A stretch of DNA of 6,098 nucleotides. It comes from an uncultured Lachnospiraceae bacterium (GTDB lineage Bacteria; Bacillota_A; Clostridia; Lachnospirales; Lachnospiraceae). How positions within the stretch are numbered: position 1 is the stretch's first letter; each line of letters starts with the position of its first letter. The position numbers and the translations under genes are program-made. The notes under the pieces were generated by a model, which worked only from the letters and a program-made list of their open reading frames with translations, was not told the origin of the DNA and did not search any database. The stretch covers positions 1 through 6,098 of the forward strand of contig CADBME010000322.1 in NCBI GenBank assembly GCA_902795715.1, given 5' to 3'. Below, one piece after another: positions 1-4,088 of the stretch.

Positions 1-73
1 AAGCCAACCATTTTCCAGGCAGTCCATTCCTTTTGGACTCTCGATTGCAGACCTGCCATGATGGTAGTGAAAT

Positions 74-111
74 AAAAAAGGCGGCGCCCAATGATTTGCG
101 GCACCGCCTTT
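74..111 (-). terminator. Intrinsic terminator of the aminosugar operon
   Basis: Read on the minus strand, AAAGGCGGTGCC pairs with GGCGCCGCCTTT across an 11-nt loop, giving a 12-bp GC-rich stem with one G-T wobble. The descending arm runs directly into a T tract (complement of the A run at 74-79). It begins 23 nt past the ATP-grasp stop codon, so it should end the three-gene transcript. On the plus strand the same stem is followed by a weaker T-rich run (TTTCATTTATTAT), so it could act in both directions if a plus-strand gene enters from the left edge. Confidence 0.92.
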
Positions 112-134
112 CATTTATTATGTTCGGTTTTCTC

Positions 135-1316
135 TTACTCCACCACAATCTCCACCTTGTCCATGGCCTTAAAGAGGAGATCCTGGGCTTCTTCAAGAGT
201 CTGTCCTTTGGTTATGACGTGGCCCAGTCTGTGGGGGCCAACGTGGAACTTGTGGACCGAATCGCCCGGCTTATAGTCAAATTGAACTTCTACGATGTCA
301 TCATTTTCGCCATTGTGGTCGGTCTGGGAAACAATGACGCCGTCCCGGTCGCTCATGAGAAGGTGGCTGGCATTGGGGGTGAAGGGCCCGTCGCATTCGA
401 AATGGGGGTCCTGGCCAAGGGCAGTCAGGAGTATTTTTTCATAATAGTCGAATCCATAGTAGATGGCCGTAAGCTCTGTCAGACAGGTAGCTCCGGCCCG
501 GCCGCCCAGCTCAAGAACATAGGTCTTGTCATCTTTGAGGATGAAGTCTGCATTGATGGCGCAGTTGTTCAGGCCCATGGCAGCGGCTGCAGCCCGCAGC
601 TGTTTTTTGCAATCTTCGATAACCTCTTCGCTGAGATTATAGGGAGCAAAATGCCCGATGGGGACACCGGTGTCACCGTGGAAGACATAGTCACCGTGGG
701 GGAGAATAAATTGCAGTTCCCCGTCGTAGACGAAGGCCTGGGCTCCGAATTCCTCACCCTCGACGAATTCCTCGATCAGGTAATAATCTTTTCTGGTATT
801 TTCTTTTACATAGGCTGTGGCAGATTCAAACTCGTCAAAAGAATCGACCCTGATAATTCCCCGGCTTCCTGAGGAATCAACGGACTTGAAGATCAGGGGG
901 AAATTAAGACCACTGATGGTCTTTTTGACATCCGGATCATTGAAATACACTTCCCGGAACCGGGCAGTCCGGACACCGTACTCTTCATATTTGGACTTCA
1001 TCAGCATCTTGTCCACAGCGATTTTTGCAGCCTCATAGGACAGGCCGGAAAGCCCCATTGCATCACAGACCTTTCCTATGGTGATGACGGCCACATCAGT
1101 GCCGGTTGTGATGATTCCGTCGATCTTTTCTTCTCTGGCAATCTCAAGAATCTTCTCGTCGTCTACTGTATTTTCATAGTATACTTTGTCAGCCAGTTCA
1201 AAGCCGGGGTAGTTGCCCGGAATACTGACAACGATGGTATACAGGCCCATCTTTTTTGCAGTTTTGATCAGGGGAACCTGGTAGATACCGGCTCCCAGAA
1301 TCATTATTTTTTTCAT
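135..1316 (-). CDS. ATP-grasp carboxylate-amine ligase, third gene of operon
   Basis: A 393-residue ATP-grasp enzyme related in layout to PurK/PurT, carbamoyl-phosphate synthase and L-amino-acid ligases. These activate a carboxylate as acyl phosphate and join it to an amine in the cytoplasm. The N-terminal preATP-grasp fold carries ILGAG (residues 6-10). A linker GTDVAVITIG (72-81) leads to ATP-binding lysines around 103-109 and K144 in FKSVDSSGSRG (143-153). The EEFVEGEE segment (182-189) is the adenine hinge. N255, D257 and E269 (VLELGGRAG) sit where the Mg ligands lie in the family. A C-terminal GHVITKGQTLEEA segment (365-377) matches the usual carboxy-terminal domain. The ATG at 1314-1316 is preferred because AGGAG lies 8 nt upstream; the open frame extends 21 codons further, but those run through a palindromic repeat. 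It follows the GT2 gene after 172 bp. Substrates cannot be read from the sequence; acylating an aminosugar is an inference from the neighbours. Confidence 0.9.
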   Translation of the reverse strand: MKKIMILGAGIYQVPLIKTAKKMGLYTIVVSIPGNYPGFELADKVYYENTVDDEKILEIAREEKIDGIITTGTDVAVITIGKVCDAMGLSGLSYEAAKIAVDKMLMKSKYEEYGVRTARFREVYFNDPDVKKTISGLNFPLIFKSVDSSGSRGIIRVDSFDEFESATAYVKENTRKDYYLIEEFVEGEEFGAQAFVYDGELQFILPHGDYVFHGDTGVPIGHFAPYNLSEEVIEDCKKQLRAAAAAMGLNNCAINADFILKDDKTYVLELGGRAGATCLTELTAIYYGFDYYEKILLTALGQDPHFECDGPFTPNASHLLMSDRDGVIVSQTDHNGENDDIVEVQFDYKPGDSVHKFHVGPHRLGHVITKGQTLEEAQDLLFKAMDKVEIVVE

Positions 1317-1324
1317 GATTTTAT

Positions 1325-1329
1325 CTCCT
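1325..1329 (-). promoter_or_regulatory. Shine-Dalgarno site fixing the ATP-grasp start
   Basis: AGGAG on the minus strand, 8 nt before ATG at 1316. Its 5' side is only 4 nt from a 14-bp perfect palindrome (1334-1376), so the folded leader would abut the ribosome binding site. This site argues against the longer reading that starts at 1379. Confidence 0.8.
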
Positions 1330-1333
1330 ATGT

Positions 1334-1376
1334 ACAATGTGGGACAATGGGGACGTTTCATTTTGTCCCACATTGT
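1334..1376. repeat. REP-like palindromic element, copy 1
   Basis: Perfect 14-bp arms ACAATGTGGGACAA (1334-1347) and TTGTCCCACATTGT (1363-1376) enclose a 15-nt loop that itself contains GGGGACG. This loop motif allows an alternative shorter stem with GTCCC. The core is shared with two copies after the transpeptidase (5859-5964) in the same orientation; the first 23 bases of the core (1339-1361) are identical to copy 3. A dispersed palindrome with conserved arms and loop is typical of REP-type elements, which in many bacteria are mobilised by IS200-like REP-associated tyrosine transposases. No transposase is present here, so that origin is inferred. Confidence 0.85.
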
Positions 1377-1429
1377 CAATATTTATACAATCAGGCAATC
1401 TGTGATAGCTTTTGTCCTTTCTATAATAT

Positions 1430-1458
1430 GTAATAGCCTGACAAATCTGTTTTGTCAA
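1430..1458 (-). promoter_or_regulatory. Candidate internal promoter before the ATP-grasp gene
   Basis: On the minus strand a consensus -35 TTGACA (1458-1453) is followed after exactly 17 nt by TATTAC (1435-1430), a 4/6 match to the -10. A perfect 7-bp inverted repeat, TGACAAA/TTTGTCA (1439-1445 and 1451-1457), overlaps the -35 and could be an operator. It lies in the 172-bp gap between the GT2 and ATP-grasp genes, which is long for a simple operon junction. Separate or boosted expression of the last gene is plausible but unproven. Confidence 0.4.
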
Positions 1459-1488
1459 AACATTCGGAAAAGATTTCCCGGCATCCGG

Positions 1489-2514
1489 TCATTCTTCATC
1501 GATATCCGGAACATCTCCGCCGGCATCCCTGTTCACGTCAGCGCTTGCGCCGGCTGTGCCGTATTCCCTGGCTTCCCGGTCCAGACTTTCCCGGGTGATG
1601 ACCTTGCGCACCACAAACTGAGGCTGACGGTTCATACCCAGGAACATCCTGCCCAGATACTCGCCGATCAGGCCCAGGAAGAGCATGATCAGACCTCCGA
1701 AGAAACAGATGGCAACCATCATGGATGGCCAGCCGATGGCCATGGAAGGATTCAGGAGCTTTCGTATGATGATGATGATGGCCCCCAGTATACTGACCGC
1801 TGAAAAAAGGTAGCCGCAGTAGGTAGACAGGCGGAGGGGTACCACCGAATAGCCCATGATATTGGAGTAGAGCTGGACCAGTTTTTTGAAGGTGTAGCCG
1901 GATTCGCCAACTTCCCTTTCAAAGTGTTTTATGGGAATACAGCTGATGTTTCGGGTTGTCCTGAGAAAGAGTCCCTGCAGATGGGTGTAGGGGCTCTGGT
2001 ACTGGACTACATAGTCCCGGACAAAGCGGCGGATGACCCAGTAGCTGGACGTCTTCATATCCCTGGGTTTCCCGATCAGGATCCTTACGGTCAGATAATT
2101 GAGATAGCTTCCCATATTGCGGAATCCCGAATGTTTCTTTTTCGGATAATAGCCATAGACGATGTCGTAACCCTTTTCAATCTCTTCCAGAAGAAAATGA
2201 AGCTGGGAGGGATGGGTCTGCATATCGTCATCCATGGCAATGATGAAATCACCCTCGGCGTAATTGAGGCCGGCCATGACGGCATTGTGCTGGCCGGAGT
2301 TCTTTGCCAGGGAGATGGTTTTAACGTAGGAGTGATTCCGGGCCAGCTCGGTGAGAGCGGCCAGGGTCTTTCCTTCATCCGGTGAGCGATCGTCCACCAG
2401 AACGAATTCAAAGGGTGTCCTGCCAAGCCGGGTCAGCTCAGCAGCGGTCATTTCCACTACTTTGCCTATGGTCGCCGACGACTTGTAGCAGGGGATAACT
2501 ACAGTGTATAACAA
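1489..2514 (-). CDS. Membrane-anchored GT2 glycosyltransferase, ArnC/GtrB/DPM1-like, second gene of operon
   Basis: A 341-residue family 2 glycosyltransferase of the polyprenyl-phosphate type. The GT-A domain begins at YTVVIPCYKSSATI (3-16), has the nucleotide-binding VDD (40-42) and the metal-binding AMDDDMQTHP (94-102). A family-typical HFEREVGESGY lies at 198-207. Two hydrophobic spans follow (about 232-250 and 265-287), ending in GEYLGR (284-289), the layout of ArnC, GtrB and related enzymes that move a sugar from a nucleotide donor to undecaprenyl phosphate on the cytoplasmic face. The last 30 residues form an acidic tail (ending DVPDIDEE) beyond the usual domain. I choose the TTG at 2512-2514, giving MLYTVVIP, because AGGAGGT sits 6 nt before it. 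A longer frame from another TTG at 2574 has no such site and starts inside a tandem repeat. Donor sugar is not readable; the transaminase upstream suggests a 4-aminosugar. Confidence 0.92.
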   Translation of the reverse strand: MLYTVVIPCYKSSATIGKVVEMTAAELTRLGRTPFEFVLVDDRSPDEGKTLAALTELARNHSYVKTISLAKNSGQHNAVMAGLNYAEGDFIIAMDDDMQTHPSQLHFLLEEIEKGYDIVYGYYPKKKHSGFRNMGSYLNYLTVRILIGKPRDMKTSSYWVIRRFVRDYVVQYQSPYTHLQGLFLRTTRNISCIPIKHFEREVGESGYTFKKLVQLYSNIMGYSVVPLRLSTYCGYLFSAVSILGAIIIIIRKLLNPSMAIGWPSMMVAICFFGGLIMLFLGLIGEYLGRMFLGMNRQPQFVVRKVITRESLDREAREYGTAGASADVNRDAGGDVPDIDEE

Positions 2515-2520
2515 GGGGAT

Positions 2521-2527
2521 ACCTCCT
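2521..2527 (-). promoter_or_regulatory. Strong Shine-Dalgarno fixing a TTG start
   Basis: AGGAGGT on the minus strand, 6 nt upstream of TTG at 2514. It lies inside the longer open frame that begins at 2574, so the 20 extra N-terminal residues of that reading are probably leader sequence. The resulting N-terminus starts right at the family's first beta strand. Confidence 0.85.
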
Positions 2528-2553
2528 GGTGATGGACTGTCGTTACTAGGGTC

Positions 2554-2649
2554 ATGATTCTCACAGTCTTCCAACTGACTGTGGAGTCTTCTGCTTAATG
2601 ATTCTCACAGCCTTCCAACTGACTGTGGAGCTTTCTGCTTAATGATTCT
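2554..2649 (-). repeat. 44-bp tandem repeat with hairpins between wecE and the GT2 gene
   Basis: On the minus strand two adjacent 44-nt units (2649-2606 and 2605-2562) match at 41 of 44 positions, followed by the first 8 nt (AGAATCAT) of a third. Each unit can fold CACAGTC with GRCTGTG around an 8-nt loop: a perfect 7-bp stem in the second unit, and a T-G wobble in the first. The first unit begins within the last three codons and stop of the transaminase, so the coding 3' end is part of the repeated unit. No T tract follows, so it is not a standard terminator. It may be a slippage duplication or a leader structure affecting the downstream gene. Confidence 0.88.
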
Positions 2650-3772
2650 TATAGTATTCCAGAATAGTCCGGCAAACCTGGTCCACCTGGTCAGGCTCAA
2701 GACCATAGTACATGGGCAGGCGGACCAGCCGCTCGCTTTCCCTGGTGGTGTATTTGTCTTCCCCGTGGAATCTGCCGTACCTTATTCCTGCCGGAGCCCC
2801 GTGAAGGGGAATATAGTGGAATACCGTGTAAATGCCTTTTTCTTTCAGATAACGGATCAGATCGGATCTCTCTTCCAGGTCAGCCGCCTTAATATAGAAC
2901 ATGTGGGCATTGTGGACACATTCTTCCGGAATATGGGGCAGATCGATTCGGCCTTCTTCCCTCAAAGGAAGCAGCTGTTCAAAATAACGGTTCCAGGAAG
3001 CCATACGGTTTTCGTTGATCTCATCAGCCATCTCAAGCTGGGCCCAGAGATAGGCTGCGTTCATATCACTGGGCAGATAGGAGGAACCGGCCTCCACCCA
3101 TGTGTATTTATCGATTTCTCCACGGAAAAACTTACTCCGGTTGGTTCCCTTTTCACGGATGATCTCCGCCATTTCCCTGTTTTCCGGATCACGGATCAGA
3201 AGAGCACCTCCCTCACCCATGCTGTAATTCTTGGTTTCATGGAATGAAAAACACCCGTAATCGCCTATGGCACCCAGAGCTTTTCCCTTATAGGAAGCCA
3301 TCACGCCCTGGGCAGCATCTTCAATAACCAGGAGATTATGGCGGTGGGCAATCTCCATGATGGTATCCATTTCGCAGCCGACACCGGCATAGTGGACCGG
3401 CACGATCGCCCTGGTCTTCTCCGTAATAGCATCTTCAATCAGCTTCTCATCGATATTCATGGTATCCGGCCGGATGTCTACAAAAACAGCCTTGGCACCA
3501 CGCAATACAAAGGCATCGGCTGTGGATACAAAGGTGTAGGAGGGCATGATGACCTCATCCCCCGGCTGGATATCTGCAAGCAGAGCGGCCATCTCCGTTG
3601 CATGTGTGCAGGAGGTGGTAAGAAGAGCGGCTGAAGTTCCGGTTCTCTCTTCAATCCATTGATTACACTTCTTTGTAAACTCCCCATCACCGCTGATTTT
3701 ATTGTTCTGAATGGCTTTGGCCATGTATTCTGTTTCTTTTCCCGTAAAAGGAGGGACATTAAACTTAATCAT
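2639..3772 (-). CDS. wecE: dTDP-4-amino-4,6-dideoxygalactose transaminase (WecE/RffA), first gene of operon
   Basis: A 377-residue PLP-dependent sugar aminotransferase of the DegT/DnrJ/EryC1 family, nearly the same length as E. coli WecE (376). WecE converts dTDP-4-keto-6-deoxy-D-glucose and glutamate to dTDP-4-amino-4,6-dideoxy-D-galactose. Visible signatures, nearly as I recall them from E. coli WecE, are GDGEFTKKC (28-36), QPGDEVIMPSYTFVSTADAF (69-88), VFVDIRPDTMNID (97-108), VPVHYAG (124-130) and EDAAQGVM (151-158; D152 should contact the PLP ring nitrogen). SFHETKNYS (176-184) holds the PLP lysine K181, and FHYIPLHGAPAG (318-329) is also present. All catalytic positions look intact. The ATG at 3770-3772 is chosen because AAGGA lies 6 nt upstream; a TTG eight codons earlier lacks this. 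It leads the operon, 124 bp before the GT2 start, downstream of a candidate promoter at 3836-3864. dTDP-sugar precursor genes (RmlA, RmlB) are not in the window. Confidence 0.94.
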   Translation of the reverse strand: MIKFNVPPFTGKETEYMAKAIQNNKISGDGEFTKKCNQWIEERTGTSAALLTTSCTHATEMAALLADIQPGDEVIMPSYTFVSTADAFVLRGAKAVFVDIRPDTMNIDEKLIEDAITEKTRAIVPVHYAGVGCEMDTIMEIAHRHNLLVIEDAAQGVMASYKGKALGAIGDYGCFSFHETKNYSMGEGGALLIRDPENREMAEIIREKGTNRSKFFRGEIDKYTWVEAGSSYLPSDMNAAYLWAQLEMADEINENRMASWNRYFEQLLPLREEGRIDLPHIPEECVHNAHMFYIKAADLEERSDLIRYLKEKGIYTVFHYIPLHGAPAGIRYGRFHGEDKYTTRESERLVRLPMYYGLEPDQVDQVCRTILEYYKNH

Positions 3773-3835
3773 TTGCAATCCTTCTTTCATTGTCAACTTT
3801 TCATCCGGATTTCATTTTCTCCTATCTTCCTTATG

Positions 3836-3864
3836 AGTATACCTTAATCTTTCCATCGGGGCAA
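3836..3864 (-). promoter_or_regulatory. Candidate sigma-A promoter for the aminosugar operon
   Basis: On the minus strand TTGCCC (3864-3859, 4/6 match) and TATACT (3841-3836, 5/6 match) are separated by 17 nt, predicting a start near 3829 and a leader of about 57 nt before the wecE ATG. A competing pair just upstream is TTGATA (3894-3889) with TTATAG (3870-3865), spacing 18. One or both could serve the operon. Confidence 0.55.
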
Positions 3865-3941
3865 CTATAACCGCTTTTTAAATATTTTTATCAATCATCG
3901 AAAGAACTTGTAATAATATTAATAATTTCGACAGAATTTTA

Positions 3942-3970
3942 TTGACCTTTTTGAAAGATTCAGCTATAAT
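3942..3970 (+). promoter_or_regulatory. Strong sigma-A promoter for the transpeptidase
   Basis: TTGACC (3942-3947, 5/6) and a perfect TATAAT (3965-3970) with the ideal 17-nt spacer, preceded by A/T-rich sequence that could act as an UP element. The predicted start is near 3977, about 110 nt upstream of the ATG at 4089. Confidence 0.85.
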
Positions 3971-4020
3971 AGGGTAACAATTAGAGAGATTTGGGAAAAT
4001 GGCATGTCGAAATCTGACAT

Positions 4021-4050
4021 TTACAATTAAAAATGTTAATGAATTGTAAT
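4021..4050 (+). promoter_or_regulatory. WalR-box-like direct repeat within an inverted repeat
   Basis: TGTTAA (4034-4039) and TGTAAT (4045-4050), spaced 5 nt, fit the TGTWAH-N5-TGTWAH pattern described for the WalR (YycF) cell-wall regulator of low-GC Gram-positives. The second half overlaps a perfect 8-bp inverted repeat TTACAATT/AATTGTAA (4021-4028, 4042-4049). The site lies about 60 nt downstream of the predicted transcription start, a position more compatible with repression or a leader hairpin than with activation. A chance match in AT-rich DNA is possible. Confidence 0.4.
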
Positions 4051-4088
4051 AGAAAAACTGTTCGGTAATTATGGAGGGACATAAGAAT

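Larger units (their letters stand above)
3773..4088. other. Divergent regulatory region between the operon and the transpeptidase
   Basis: About 316 AT-rich bases without a gene. It holds divergent promoter candidates (3836-3864 minus, 3942-3970 plus), the roughly 57-nt leader of the operon, and a roughly 110-nt leader of the transpeptidase. Additional signals are a WalR-box-like direct repeat (4034-4050), an 8-bp inverted repeat (4021-4049), and widely separated inverted half-sites TTTCGACA (3926-3933) and TGTCGAAA (4005-4012). I see no riboswitch fold or small RNA gene that I can support. Confidence 0.75.

Noticed and set aside
1..75. Possible gene ends at the left edge: a plus-strand frame open from 1 to TAA at 73-75, or a minus-strand ATG at 59-57 running off the edge
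   Set aside because: Both frames are about 20-24 codons, which is easily open by chance. The minus start has no ribosome site. The bidirectional look of the terminator slightly favours a plus-strand gene ending here, but this is not enough to call.
33..872. Plus-strand open frame of 279 codons
   Set aside because: It lies antisense to the well-supported ATP-grasp gene. The translation has no recognisable domain, and the frame has no ribosome site.
1315..2385. Plus-strand frames across 1315-1803 and 1924-2385
   Set aside because: They are antisense to the GT2 gene, whose motifs are intact on the minus strand, so these are shadow frames.
2642..3634. Plus-strand frames 2642-3247 and 3338-3634
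   Set aside because: They are antisense to the wecE gene with strong family identity; no independent coding evidence.
3781..3829. Mini-ORF ATG AAA TCC GGA TGA in the wecE leader after AGGAG
   Set aside because: The spacing from AGGAG to ATG is only 3 nt and the peptide is four residues. It is not a credible leader peptide for attenuation.
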